The translations under genes and the position numbers were made by a program. Shown in pieces: positions 1 through 14,030 of a DNA stretch of 64,000 nt. Position 1 is the stretch's first letter. Every line of letters begins with the position of its first letter. The notes below the pieces were generated by a model. That model searched no databases. It worked only from the letters and a program-made list of their open reading frames with translations, and was not told the origin of the DNA. This stretch comes from Auanema rhodensis. Taxonomy: Eukaryota; Nematoda; Chromadorea; Rhabditida; Rhabditidae. The stretch covers positions 3,782,001 through 3,846,000 of the forward strand of contig OZ059896.1 in the NCBI GenBank assembly GCA_964057225.1. Direction: 5' to 3'.

Positions 1-176
1 GTTACATACCAAGTGCACATCACGTGTACATTTAATTAGCATAAATTAAAGTTCACGTAAATTTCAAAGTCATGGTTACCATGAACCAATATCAATAAAA
101 ATTTGTTTTTAGACTAATATGGACATGGGGAATCTAATTTCGAAAACCGCATCTATTTATCTTTCACGTGAAGCGA
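1..176 (+). repeat. Reference monomer of array 1 with its internal motifs
   Basis: Internal landmarks in this copy are as follows. CACGTG lies at 21-26. A TTTAATT/AATTAAA inverted repeat occupies 31-37 and 44-50 with a 6-bp spacer. CACGTA lies at 54-59. CATGGT/ACCATG forms a dyad with a 1-bp centre at 71-83. A-tract/T-tract DNA occupies about 95-110. The perfect 10-bp palindrome TTCACGTGAA lies at 163-172. The motifs recur in nearly all copies; exceptions are noted under findings. What binds them, if anything, is unknown. Confidence 0.9.
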
Positions 177-1751
177 GTTACATACCAAGGGCACATCACG
201 TGTACATTTAATTAGCATAAATTAAAGTTCACGTAAATTTCAAAGTCATGGTTACCATGAACCAATATCAATAGAAATTTGTTTTTAGACTAATTTGGAC
301 ATGGGGAATCTAATTTTGAAAACCGCATCTCTTCATCTTTCACGTGAAGCGAGTTACATACCAAGTGCACATCACGTGTACATTTAATTAGCATAAATTA
401 AAGTTCACGTAAATTTCAAAGTCATGGTTACCATGAACCAATGTCAATAAAAATTTGTTTTTAGACTAATATGGACATGGGGAATCTAATTTTGAAAACC
501 GCATCTCTTCATCTTTCACGTGAAGCGAGTTACATACCAAGTGCACATCACGTGTACATTTAATTAGCATAAATTAAAGTTCACGTAAATTTCAAAGTCA
601 TGGTTACCATGAACCAATATCAATAAAAATTTGTTTTTAGACTAATATGGACATGGGGAATCTAATTTCGAAAACCGCATCTATTCATCTTTCACGTGAA
701 GCGAGTTACATACCAAGTGCACATCACGTGTACATTTAATTAGCATAAATTAAAGTTCACGTAAATTTCAAAGTCATGGTTACCATGAACCAATATCAAT
801 AAAAATTTGTTTGTGAACTAATATGGACATGGGGAATCTAATTTTGGAAACCGCATCTCTTCATCTTTCACGTGAAGCGAGTTACATACCAAGTGCACAT
901 CACGTGTACATTTAATTAGCATAAATTAAAGTTCACGTAAATTTCAAAGTCATGGTTACCATGAACCAATATCAATAAAAATTTGTTTTTAGACTAATAT
1001 GGACATGGGGAATCTAATTTCGAAAACCGCATCTATTCATCTTTCACGTGAAGCGAGTTACATACCAAGTGCACATCACGTGTACATTTAATTAGCATAA
1101 ATTAAAGTTCACGTAAATTTCAAAGTCATGGTTACCATGAACCAATATCAATAAAAATTTGTTTGTGAACTAATATGGACATGGGGAATCTAATTTTGGA
1201 AACCGCATCTCTTCATCTTTCACGTGAAGCGAGTTACATACCAAGTGCACATCACGTGTACATTTAATTAGCATAAATAAAAGTTCACGTAAATTTCAAA
1301 GTCATGGTTACCATGAACCAATATCAATAAAAATTTGTTTTTAGACTAATATGGACATGGGGAATCTAATTTTGAAAACCGCATCTCTTCATCTTTCACG
1401 TGAAGCGAGTTACATACCAAGTGCACATCACGTGTACATTTAATTAGCATAAATTAAAGTTCACGTAAATTTCAAAGTCATGGTTACCATGAACCAATGT
1501 CAATAAAAATTTGTTTTTAGACTAATATGGACATGGGGAATCTAATTTTGAAAACCGCATCTCTTTATTTTTCACGTGAAGCGAGTTACATACCAAGTGC
1601 ACATCACGTGTACATTTAATTAGCATAAATTAAAGTTCACGTAAATTTCAAAGTCATGGTTACCATGAACCAATATCAATAAAAATTTGTTTTTAGACTA
1701 ATATGGACATGGGGAATCTAATTTCGAAAACCGCATCTATTTATCTTTCAC

Positions 1752-4700
1752 GTGAAGCGAGTTACATACCAAGTGCACATCACGTGTACAATTAATTAGC
1801 ATAAATTAAAGTTCACGTAAATTTCAAAGTCATGGTTACCATGCACCAATATCAATAAAAATTTGTTTTTAGACTAATATGGACATGGGGAATCTAATTT
1901 TGAAAACCGCATCTCTTTATCTTTCACGTGAAGCGAGTTACATACCAAGTGCACATCACGTGTACATTTAATTAGCATAAATTAAAGTTCACGTAAATTT
2001 CAAAGTCATGGTTACCATGAACCAATATCAATAAAAATTTGTTTTTAGACTAATATGGACATGGGGAATCTAATTTTGAAAACCGCATCTCTTTATCTTT
2101 CACGTGAAGCGAGTTACATACCAAGTGCACATCACGTGTACATTTAATTAGCATTAATTAAAGTTCACGTAAATTTCAAAGTCATGGTTACCATGAACCA
2201 ATATCAATAAAAATTTGTTTTTAGACTAATATGGACATGGGGAATCTAATTTCGGAAACCGCATCTATTTATCTTTCACGTGAAGCGAGTTACATACCAA
2301 GTGCACATCACGTGTACAATTAATTAGCATAAATTAAAGTTCACGTAAATTTCAAAGTCATGGTTACCATGCACCAATATCAATAAAAATTTGTTTTTAG
2401 ACTAATATGGACATGGGGAATCTAATTTTGAAAACCGCATCTCTTTATCTCTCAGGTGAAGCGAGTTACATACCAAGTGCACATCACGTGTACAATTAAT
2501 TAGCATAAATTAAAGTTCACGTAAATTTCAAAGTCATGGTTACCATGCACCAATATCAATAAAAATTTGTTTTTAGACTAATATGGACATGGGGAATCTA
2601 ATTTTGAAAACCGCATCTCTTTATCTCTCACGTGAAGCGAGTTACATACCAAGGGCACATCACGTGTACATTTAATTAGCATTAATTAAAGTTTACGTAA
2701 ATTTCAAAGTCATGGTTACCATGAACCAATATCAATAAAAATTTGTTTGTGAACTAATATGGACATGGGGAATCTAATTTTGAAAACCGCATCTCTTCAT
2801 CTTTCACGTGAAGCGAGTTACATACCAAGTGCACATCACGTGTACATTTAATTAGCATAAATTAAAGTTCACGTAAATTTCAAAGTCATGGTTACCATGA
2901 ACCAATGTCAATAAAAATTTGTTTTTAGACTAATATGGACATGGGGAATCTAATTTTGAAAACCGCATCTCTTTATTTTTCACGTGAAGCGAGTTACATA
3001 CCAAGTGCACATCACGTGTACATTTAATTAGCATAAATTAAAGTTCACGTAAATTTCAAAGTCATGGTTACCATGAACCAATATCAATAAAAATTTGTTT
3101 TTAGACTAATTTGGACATGGGGAATCTAATTTTGAAAACCGCATCTCTTCATCTTTCACGTGAAGCGAGTTACATACCAAGTGCACATCACGTGTACATT
3201 TAATTAGCATAAATTAAAGTTCACGTAAATTTCAAAGTCATGGTTACCATGAACCAATGTCAATAAAAATTTGTTTGTGAACTAATATGGACATGGGGAA
3301 TCTAATTTTGGAAACCGCATCTCTTCATCTTTCACGTGAAGCGAGTTACATACCGAGTGCACATCACGTGTACATTTAATTAGCATAAATTAAAGTTCAC
3401 GTAAATTTCAAAGTCATGGTTACCATGAACCAATATCAATAAAAATTTGTTTTTAGACTAATATGGACATGGGGAATCTAATTTTGGAAACCGCATCTCT
3501 TTATCTTTCACGTGAAGCGAGTTACATACCAAGTGCACATCACGTGTACATTTAATTAGCATAAATTAAAGTTCACGTAAATTTCAAAGTCATGGTTACC
3601 ATGAACCAATATCAATAAAAATTTGTTTTTAGACTAATATGGACATGGGGAATCTAATTTCGAAAACCGCATCTATTTATCTTTCACGTGAAGCGAGTTA
3701 CATACCAAGTGCACATCACGTGTACATTTAATTAGCATAAATTAAAGTTCACGTAAATTTCAAAGTCATGGTTACCATGAACCAATATCAATAGAAATTT
3801 GTTTTTAGACTAATTTGGACATGGGGAATCTAATTTTGTAAACCGCATCTCTTCATCTTTCACGTGAAGCGAGTTACATACCAAGTGCACATCACGTGTA
3901 CATTTAATTAGCATAAATTAAAGTTCACGTAAATTTCAAAGTCATGGTTACCATGAACCAATGTCAATAAAAATTTGTTTTTAGACTAATATGGACATGG
4001 GGAATCTAATTTTGAAAACCGCATCTCTTCATCTTTCACGTGAAGCGAGTTACATACCAAGTGCACATCACGTGTACATTTAATTAGCATAAATTAAAGT
4101 TCACGTAAATTTCAAAGTCATGGTTACCATGAACCAATATCAATAAAAATTTGTTTTTAGACTAATATGGACATGGGGAATCTAATTTCGAAAACCGCAT
4201 CTATTCATCTTTCACGTGAAGCGAGTTACATACCAAGTGCACATCACGTGTACATTTAATTAGCATAAATTAAAGTTCACGTAAATTTCAAAGTCATGGT
4301 TACCATGAACCAATATCAATAAAAATTTGTTTGTGAACTAATATGGACATGGGGAATCTAATTTTGGAAACCGCATCTCTTCATCTTTCACGTGAAGCGA
4401 GTTACATACCAAGTGCACATCACGTGTACATTTAATTAGCATAAATAAAAGTTCACGTAAATTTCAAAGTCATGGTTACCATGAACCAATATCAATAAAA
4501 ATTTGTTTTTAGACTAATATGGACATGGGGAATCTAATTTTGAAAACCGCATCTCTTCATCTTTCACGTGAAGCGAGTTACATACCAAGTGCACATCACG
4601 TGTACATTTAATTAGCATAAATTAAAGTTCACGTAAATTTCAAAGTCATGGTTACCATGAACCAATGTCAATAAAAATTTGTTTTTAGACTAATATGGAC

Positions 4701-4860
4701 ATGAGGAATCTAATTGTGAAAACCGCATCTCTTTATTTTTTACGTGAAGCGAGTTACATACCAAGTGCACATCACGTGTACATTTAATTAGCATAAATTA
4801 AAGTTCACGTAAATTTCAAAGTCATGGTTACCATGAACCAATGTCAATAAAAATTTGTTT
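1752..4860 (+). repeat. Segmental duplication within array 1, copy A (30-monomer offset)
   Basis: This 3.1-kb block matches 7032-10140 at an offset of 5280 bp (30 x 176). Line-by-line comparison shows only two differences: G at 2255 against A at 7535, and T at 4741 against C at 10021. The order of diagnostic variants is preserved, including the CCGAGTGC copy, the AAATAAAAG copy and the ATGAGGAATC copy. Just outside the block the variant pattern diverges (1747 and 1751 on the left, 4861 on the right). Confidence 0.9.
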
Positions 4861-6300
4861 GTGAACTAATATGGACATGGGGAATCTAATTTTGGAAACC
4901 GCATCTCTTCATCTTTCACGTGAAGCGAGTTACATACCAAGGGCACATCACGTGTACATTTAATTAGCATTAATTAAAGTTTACGTAAATTTCAAAGTCA
5001 TGGTTACCATGAACCAATATCAATAAAAATTTGTTTGTGAACTAATATGGACATGGGGAATCTAATTTTGAAAACCGCATCTCTTCATCTATCACGTGAA
5101 GCGAGTTACATACCAAGTGCACATCACGTGTACATTTAATTAGCATAAATTAAAGTTCACGTAAATTTCAAAGTCATGGTTACCATGAACCAATGTCAAT
5201 AAAAATTTGTTTTTAGACTAATATGGACATGGGGAATCTAATTTTGAAAACCGCATCTCTTTATTTTTCACGTGAAGCGAGTTACATACCAAGTGCACAT
5301 CACGTGTACATTTAATTAGCATAAATTAAAGTTCACGTAAATTTCAAAGTCATGGTTACCATGAACCAATATCAATAAAAATTTGTTTTTAGACTAATTT
5401 GGACATGGGGAATCTAATTTTGAAAACCGCATCTCTTCATCTTTCACGTGAAGCGAGTTACATACCAAGTGCACATCACGTGTACATTTAATTAGCATAA
5501 ATTAAAGTTCACGTAAATTTCAAAGTCATGGTTACCATGAACCAATGTCAATAAAAATTTGTTTGTGAACTAATATGGACATGGGGAATCTAATTTTGGA
5601 AACCGCATCTCTTCATCTTTCACGTGAAGCGAGTTACATACCGAGTGCACATCACGTGTACATTTAATTAGCATAAATTAAAGTTCACGTAAATTTCAAA
5701 GTCATGGTTACCATGAACCAATATCAATAAAAATTTGTTTTTAGACTAATATGGACATGGGGAATCTAATTTCGAAAACCGCATCTATTCATCTTTCACG
5801 TGAAGCGAGTTACATACCAAGTGCACATCACGTGTACATTTAATTAGCATAAATTAAAGTTCACGTAAATTTCAAAGTCATGGTTACCATGAACCAATAT
5901 CAATAAAAATTTGTTTGTGAACTAATATGGACATGGGGAATCTAATTTTGGAAACCGCATCTCTTCATCTTTCACGTGAAGCGAGTTACATACCAAGTGC
6001 ACATCACGTGTACATTTAATTAGCATAAATAAAAGTTCACGTAAATTTCAAAGTCATGGTTACCATGAACCAATATCAATAAAAATTTGTTTTTAGACTA
6101 ATATGGACATGGGGAATCTAATTTTGAAAACCGCATCTCTTCATCTTTCACGTGAAGCGAGTTACATACCAAGTGCACATCACGTGTACATTTAATTAGC
6201 ATAAATTAAAGTTCACGTAAATTTCAAAGTCATGGTTACCATGAACCAATGTCAATAAAAATTTGTTTTTAGACTAATATGGACATGGGGAATCTAATTT

Positions 6301-7870
6301 TGAAAACCGCATCTCTTTATTTTTCACGTGAAGCGAGTTACATACCAAGTGCACATCACGTGTACATTTAATTAGCATAAATTAAAGTTCACGTAAATTT
6401 CAAAGTCATGGTTACCATGAACCAATATCAATAAAAATTTGTTTTTAGACTAATATGGACATGGGGAATCTAATTTCGAAAACCGCATCTATTTATCTTT
6501 CACGTGAAGCGAGTTACATACCAAGTGCACATCACGTGTACAATTAATTAGCATAAATTAAAGTTCACGTAAATTTCAAAGTCATGGTTACCATGCACCA
6601 ATATCAATAAAAATTTGTTTTTAGACTAATATGGACATGGGGAATCTAATTTTGAAAACCGCATCTCTTTATCTCTCAGGTGAAGCGAGTTACATACCAA
6701 GTGCACATCACGTGTACAATTAATTAGCATAAATTAAAGTTCACGTAAATTTCAAAGTCATGGTTACCATGCACCAATATCGATAAAAATTTGTTTTTAG
6801 ACTAATATGGACATGGGGAATCTAATTTTGAAAACCGCATCTCTTTATCTTTCACGTGAAGCGAGTTACATACCAAGTGCACATCACGTGTACATTTAAT
6901 TAGCATAAATTAAAGTTCACGTAAATTTCAAAGTCATGGTTACCATGAACCAATGTCAATAAAAATTTGTTTTTAGACTAATATGGACATGGGGAATCTA
7001 ATTTTGAAAACCGCATCTCTTTATCTCTCAGGTGAAGCGAGTTACATACCAAGTGCACATCACGTGTACAATTAATTAGCATAAATTAAAGTTCACGTAA
7101 ATTTCAAAGTCATGGTTACCATGCACCAATATCAATAAAAATTTGTTTTTAGACTAATATGGACATGGGGAATCTAATTTTGAAAACCGCATCTCTTTAT
7201 CTTTCACGTGAAGCGAGTTACATACCAAGTGCACATCACGTGTACATTTAATTAGCATAAATTAAAGTTCACGTAAATTTCAAAGTCATGGTTACCATGA
7301 ACCAATATCAATAAAAATTTGTTTTTAGACTAATATGGACATGGGGAATCTAATTTTGAAAACCGCATCTCTTTATCTTTCACGTGAAGCGAGTTACATA
7401 CCAAGTGCACATCACGTGTACATTTAATTAGCATTAATTAAAGTTCACGTAAATTTCAAAGTCATGGTTACCATGAACCAATATCAATAAAAATTTGTTT
7501 TTAGACTAATATGGACATGGGGAATCTAATTTCGAAAACCGCATCTATTTATCTTTCACGTGAAGCGAGTTACATACCAAGTGCACATCACGTGTACAAT
7601 TAATTAGCATAAATTAAAGTTCACGTAAATTTCAAAGTCATGGTTACCATGCACCAATATCAATAAAAATTTGTTTTTAGACTAATATGGACATGGGGAA
7701 TCTAATTTTGAAAACCGCATCTCTTTATCTCTCAGGTGAAGCGAGTTACATACCAAGTGCACATCACGTGTACAATTAATTAGCATAAATTAAAGTTCAC
7801 GTAAATTTCAAAGTCATGGTTACCATGCACCAATATCAATAAAAATTTGTTTTTAGACTAATATGGACAT
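6301..7870 (+). repeat. Higher-order block in array 1 shared with 12461-14030 (35-monomer offset)
   Basis: The block matches 12461-14030 at an offset of 6160 bp (35 x 176). The CTCAGGTGAAG and ATGCACCAAT variant copies occur in the same order. Differences noted are at 6782 (CGATAAA against CAATAAA) and at 6686/12846 (GCGAG against GAGAG). It overlaps the end of the 30-monomer duplication, so parts of this sequence exist in three places. Confidence 0.8.
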
Positions 7871-10140
7871 GGGGAATCTAATTTTGAAAACCGCATCTCT
7901 TTATCTCTCACGTGAAGCGAGTTACATACCAAGGGCACATCACGTGTACATTTAATTAGCATTAATTAAAGTTTACGTAAATTTCAAAGTCATGGTTACC
8001 ATGAACCAATATCAATAAAAATTTGTTTGTGAACTAATATGGACATGGGGAATCTAATTTTGAAAACCGCATCTCTTCATCTTTCACGTGAAGCGAGTTA
8101 CATACCAAGTGCACATCACGTGTACATTTAATTAGCATAAATTAAAGTTCACGTAAATTTCAAAGTCATGGTTACCATGAACCAATGTCAATAAAAATTT
8201 GTTTTTAGACTAATATGGACATGGGGAATCTAATTTTGAAAACCGCATCTCTTTATTTTTCACGTGAAGCGAGTTACATACCAAGTGCACATCACGTGTA
8301 CATTTAATTAGCATAAATTAAAGTTCACGTAAATTTCAAAGTCATGGTTACCATGAACCAATATCAATAAAAATTTGTTTTTAGACTAATTTGGACATGG
8401 GGAATCTAATTTTGAAAACCGCATCTCTTCATCTTTCACGTGAAGCGAGTTACATACCAAGTGCACATCACGTGTACATTTAATTAGCATAAATTAAAGT
8501 TCACGTAAATTTCAAAGTCATGGTTACCATGAACCAATGTCAATAAAAATTTGTTTGTGAACTAATATGGACATGGGGAATCTAATTTTGGAAACCGCAT
8601 CTCTTCATCTTTCACGTGAAGCGAGTTACATACCGAGTGCACATCACGTGTACATTTAATTAGCATAAATTAAAGTTCACGTAAATTTCAAAGTCATGGT
8701 TACCATGAACCAATATCAATAAAAATTTGTTTTTAGACTAATATGGACATGGGGAATCTAATTTTGGAAACCGCATCTCTTTATCTTTCACGTGAAGCGA
8801 GTTACATACCAAGTGCACATCACGTGTACATTTAATTAGCATAAATTAAAGTTCACGTAAATTTCAAAGTCATGGTTACCATGAACCAATATCAATAAAA
8901 ATTTGTTTTTAGACTAATATGGACATGGGGAATCTAATTTCGAAAACCGCATCTATTTATCTTTCACGTGAAGCGAGTTACATACCAAGTGCACATCACG
9001 TGTACATTTAATTAGCATAAATTAAAGTTCACGTAAATTTCAAAGTCATGGTTACCATGAACCAATATCAATAGAAATTTGTTTTTAGACTAATTTGGAC
9101 ATGGGGAATCTAATTTTGTAAACCGCATCTCTTCATCTTTCACGTGAAGCGAGTTACATACCAAGTGCACATCACGTGTACATTTAATTAGCATAAATTA
9201 AAGTTCACGTAAATTTCAAAGTCATGGTTACCATGAACCAATGTCAATAAAAATTTGTTTTTAGACTAATATGGACATGGGGAATCTAATTTTGAAAACC
9301 GCATCTCTTCATCTTTCACGTGAAGCGAGTTACATACCAAGTGCACATCACGTGTACATTTAATTAGCATAAATTAAAGTTCACGTAAATTTCAAAGTCA
9401 TGGTTACCATGAACCAATATCAATAAAAATTTGTTTTTAGACTAATATGGACATGGGGAATCTAATTTCGAAAACCGCATCTATTCATCTTTCACGTGAA
9501 GCGAGTTACATACCAAGTGCACATCACGTGTACATTTAATTAGCATAAATTAAAGTTCACGTAAATTTCAAAGTCATGGTTACCATGAACCAATATCAAT
9601 AAAAATTTGTTTGTGAACTAATATGGACATGGGGAATCTAATTTTGGAAACCGCATCTCTTCATCTTTCACGTGAAGCGAGTTACATACCAAGTGCACAT
9701 CACGTGTACATTTAATTAGCATAAATAAAAGTTCACGTAAATTTCAAAGTCATGGTTACCATGAACCAATATCAATAAAAATTTGTTTTTAGACTAATAT
9801 GGACATGGGGAATCTAATTTTGAAAACCGCATCTCTTCATCTTTCACGTGAAGCGAGTTACATACCAAGTGCACATCACGTGTACATTTAATTAGCATAA
9901 ATTAAAGTTCACGTAAATTTCAAAGTCATGGTTACCATGAACCAATGTCAATAAAAATTTGTTTTTAGACTAATATGGACATGAGGAATCTAATTGTGAA
10001 AACCGCATCTCTTTATTTTTCACGTGAAGCGAGTTACATACCAAGTGCACATCACGTGTACATTTAATTAGCATAAATTAAAGTTCACGTAAATTTCAAA
10101 GTCATGGTTACCATGAACCAATGTCAATAAAAATTTGTTT
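7032..10140 (+). repeat. Segmental duplication within array 1, copy B
   Basis: Partner of the block at 1752-4860, in direct orientation, 5280 bp downstream, with two substitutions in about 3.1 kb. The near-identity over 17-18 monomers, compared with the divergence between random monomers, shows block duplication and not independent drift. Confidence 0.9.
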
Positions 10141-10720
10141 TTAGACTAATATGGACATGGGGAATCTAATTTTGAAAACCGCATCTCTTCATCTTTCACG
10201 TGAAGCGAGTTACATACCAAGTGCACATCACGTGTACATTTAATTAGCATAAATTAAAGTTCACGTAAATTTCAAAGTCATGGTTACCATGAACCAATAT
10301 CAATAAAAATTTGTTTTTAGACTAATATGGACATGGGGAATCTAATTTCGAAAACCGCATCTATTCATCTTTCACGTGAAGCGAGTTACATACCAAGTGC
10401 ACATTACGTGTACATTTAATTAGCATAAATTAAAGTTCACGTAAATTTCAAAGTCATGGTTACCATGAACCAATATCAATAAAAATTTGTTTGTGAACTA
10501 ATATGGACATGGGGAATCTAATTTTGGAAACCGCATCTCTTCATCTTTCACGTGAAGCGAGTTACATACCAAGTGCACATCACGTGTACATTTAATTAGC
10601 ATAAATTAAAGTTCACGTAAATTTCAAAGTCATGGTTACCATGAACCAATATCAATAAAAATTTGTTTTTAGACTAATATGGACATGGGGAATCTAATTT
10701 CGAAAACCGCATCTATTTAT

Positions 10721-12580
10721 TTTTCACGTGAAGCGAGTTACATACCAAGTGCACATCACGTGTACATTTAATTAGCATAAATTAAAGTTCACGTAAATTT
10801 CAAAGTCATGGTTACCATGAACCAATGTCAATAAAAATTTGTTTTTAGACTAATATGGACATGGGGAATCTAATTTTGAAAACCGCATCTCTTCATCTTT
10901 CACGTGAAGCGAGTTACATACCAAGTGCACATCACGTGTACATTTAATTAGCATAAATTAAAGTTCACGTAAATTTCAAAGTCATGGTTACCATGAACCA
11001 ATATCAATAAAAATTTGTTTTTAGACTAATATGGACATGGGGAATCTAATTTCGAAAACCGCATCTATTCATCTTTCACGTGAAGCGAGTTACATACCAA
11101 GTGCACATCACGTGTACATTTAATTAGCATAAATTAAAGTTCACGTAAATTTCAAAGTCATGGTTACCATGAACCAATATCAATAAAAATTTGTTTGTGA
11201 ACTAATATGGACATGGGGAATCTAATTTTGGAAACCGCATCTCTTCATCTTTCACGTGAAGCGAGTTACATACCAAGTGCACATCACGTGTACATTTAAT
11301 TAGCATAAATAAAAGTTCACGTAAATTTCAAAGTCATGGTTACCATGAACCAATATCAATAAAAATTTGTTTTTAGACTAATATGGACATGGGGAATCTA
11401 ATTTTGAAAACCGCATCTCTTCATCTTTCACGTGAAGCGAGTTACATACCAAGTGCACATCACGTGTACATTTAATTAGCATAAATTAAAGTTCACGTAA
11501 ATTTCAAAGTCATGGTTACCATGAACCAATGTCAATAAAAATTTGTTTTTAGACTAATATGGACATGAGGAATCTAATTGTGAAAACCGCATCTCTTTAT
11601 TTTTCACGTGAAGCGAGTTACATACCAAGTGCACATCACGTGTACATTTAATTAGCATAAATTAAAGTTCACGTAAATTTCAAAGTCATGGTTACCATGA
11701 ACCAATGTCAATAAAAATTTGTTTTTAGACTAATATGGACATGGGGAATCTAATTTTGAAAACCGCATCTCTTCATCTTTCACGTGAAGCGAGTTACATA
11801 CCAAGTGCACATCACGTGTACATTTAATTAGCATAAATTAAAGTTCACGTAAATTTCAAAGTCATGGTTACCATGAACCAATATCAATAAAAATTTGTTT
11901 TTAGACTAATATGGACATGGGGAATCTAATTTCGAAAACCGCATCTATTCATCTTTCACGTGAAGCGAGTTACATACCAAGTGCACATCACGTGTACATT
12001 TAATTAGCATAAATTAAAGTTCACGTAAATTTCAAAGTCATGGTTACCATGAACCAATATCAATAAAAATTTGTTTGTGAACTAATATGGACATGGGGAA
12101 TCTAATTTTGGAAACCGCATCTCTTCATCTTTCACGTGAAGCGAGTTACATACCAAGTGCACATCACGTGTACATTTAATTAGCATAAATAAAAGTTCAC
12201 GTAAATTTCAAAGTCATGGTTACCATGAACCAATATCAATAAAAATTTGTTTTTAGACTAATATGGACATGGGGAATCTAATTTTGAAAACCGCATCTCT
12301 TCATCTTTCACGTGAAGCGAGTTACATACCAAGTGCACATCACGTGTACATTTAATTAGCATAAATTAAAGTTCACGTAAATTTCAAAGTCATGGTTACC
12401 ATGAACCAATGTCAATAAAAATTTGTTTTTAGACTAATATGGACATGAGGAATCTAATTGTGAAAACCGCATCTCTTTATTTTTCACGTGAAGCGAGTTA
12501 CATACCAAGTGCACATCACGTGTACATTTAATTAGCATAAATTAAAGTTCACGTAAATTTCAAAGTCATGGTTACCATGA
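10721..12580 (+). repeat. Five-monomer (880-bp) higher-order tandem duplication in array 1
   Basis: The sequence from 10721 to 11700 repeats from 11601 to 12580 with an 880-bp (5 x 176) shift. Markers that recur at this spacing are CGAAAACC at 11053 and 11933, AAATAAAAG near 11310 and 12190, and ATGAGGAATC at 11565 and 12445. This looks like one recent unequal exchange. Confidence 0.85.
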
Positions 12581-14030
12581 ACCAATATCAATAAAAATTT
12601 GTTTTTAGACTAATATGGACATGGGGAATCTAATTTCGAAAACCGCATCTATTTATCTTTCACGTGAAGCGAGTTACATACCAAGTGCACATCACGTGTA
12701 CAATTAATTAGCATAAATTAAAGTTCACGTAAATTTCAAAGTCATGGTTACCATGCACCAATATCAATAAAAATTTGTTTTTAGACTAATATGGACATGG
12801 GGAATCTAATTTTGAAAACCGCATCTCTTTATCTCTCAGGTGAAGAGAGTTACATACCAAGTGCACATCACGTGTACAATTAATTAGCATAAATTAAAGT
12901 TCACGTAAATTTCAAAGTCATGGTTACCATGCACCAATATCAATAAAAATTTGTTTTTAGACTAATATGGACATGGGGAATCTAATTTTGAAAACCGCAT
13001 CTCTTTATCTTTCACGTGAAGCGAGTTACATACCAAGTGCACATCACGTGTACATTTAATTAGCATAAATTAAAGTTCACGTAAATTTCAAAGTCATGGT
13101 TACCATGAACCAATGTCAATAAAAATTTGTTTTTAGACTAATATGGACATGGGGAATCTAATTTTGAAAACCGCATCTCTTTATCTCTCAGGTGAAGCGA
13201 GTTACATACCAAGTGCACATCACGTGTACAATTAATTAGCATAAATTAAAGTTCACGTAAATTTCAAAGTCATGGTTACCATGCACCAATATCAATAAAA
13301 ATTTGTTTTTAGACTAATATGGACATGGGGAATCTAATTTTGAAAACCGCATCTCTTTATCTTTCACGTGAAGCGAGTTACATACCAAGTGCACATCACG
13401 TGTACATTTAATTAGCATAAATTAAAGTTCACGTAAATTTCAAAGTCATGGTTACCATGAACCAATATCAATAAAAATTTGTTTTTAGACTAATATGGAC
13501 ATGGGGAATCTAATTTTGAAAACCGCATCTCTTTATCTTTCACGTGAAGCGAGTTACATACCAAGTGCACATCACGTGTACATTTAATTAGCATTAATTA
13601 AAGTTCACGTAAATTTCAAAGTCATGGTTACCATGAACCAATATCAATAAAAATTTGTTTTTAGACTAATATGGACATGGGGAATCTAATTTCGAAAACC
13701 GCATCTATTTATCTTTCACGTGAAGCGAGTTACATACCAAGTGCACATCACGTGTACAATTAATTAGCATAAATTAAAGTTCACGTAAATTTCAAAGTCA
13801 TGGTTACCATGCACCAATATCAATAAAAATTTGTTTTTAGACTAATATGGACATGGGGAATCTAATTTTGAAAACCGCATCTCTTTATCTCTCAGGTGAA
13901 GCGAGTTACATACCAAGTGCACATCACGTGTACAATTAATTAGCATAAATTAAAGTTCACGTAAATTTCAAAGTCATGGTTACCATGCACCAATATCAAT
14001 AAAAATTTGTTTTTAGACTAATATGGACAT
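12461..14030 (+). repeat. Higher-order block in array 1, partner of 6301-7870
   Basis: Direct repeat of 6301-7870, 35 monomers downstream. Part of the same variant order also recurs around 14760-15650, 12 monomers (2112 bp) later, for example the CTCAGG variant ending at 12840 and 14952. Confidence 0.8.
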
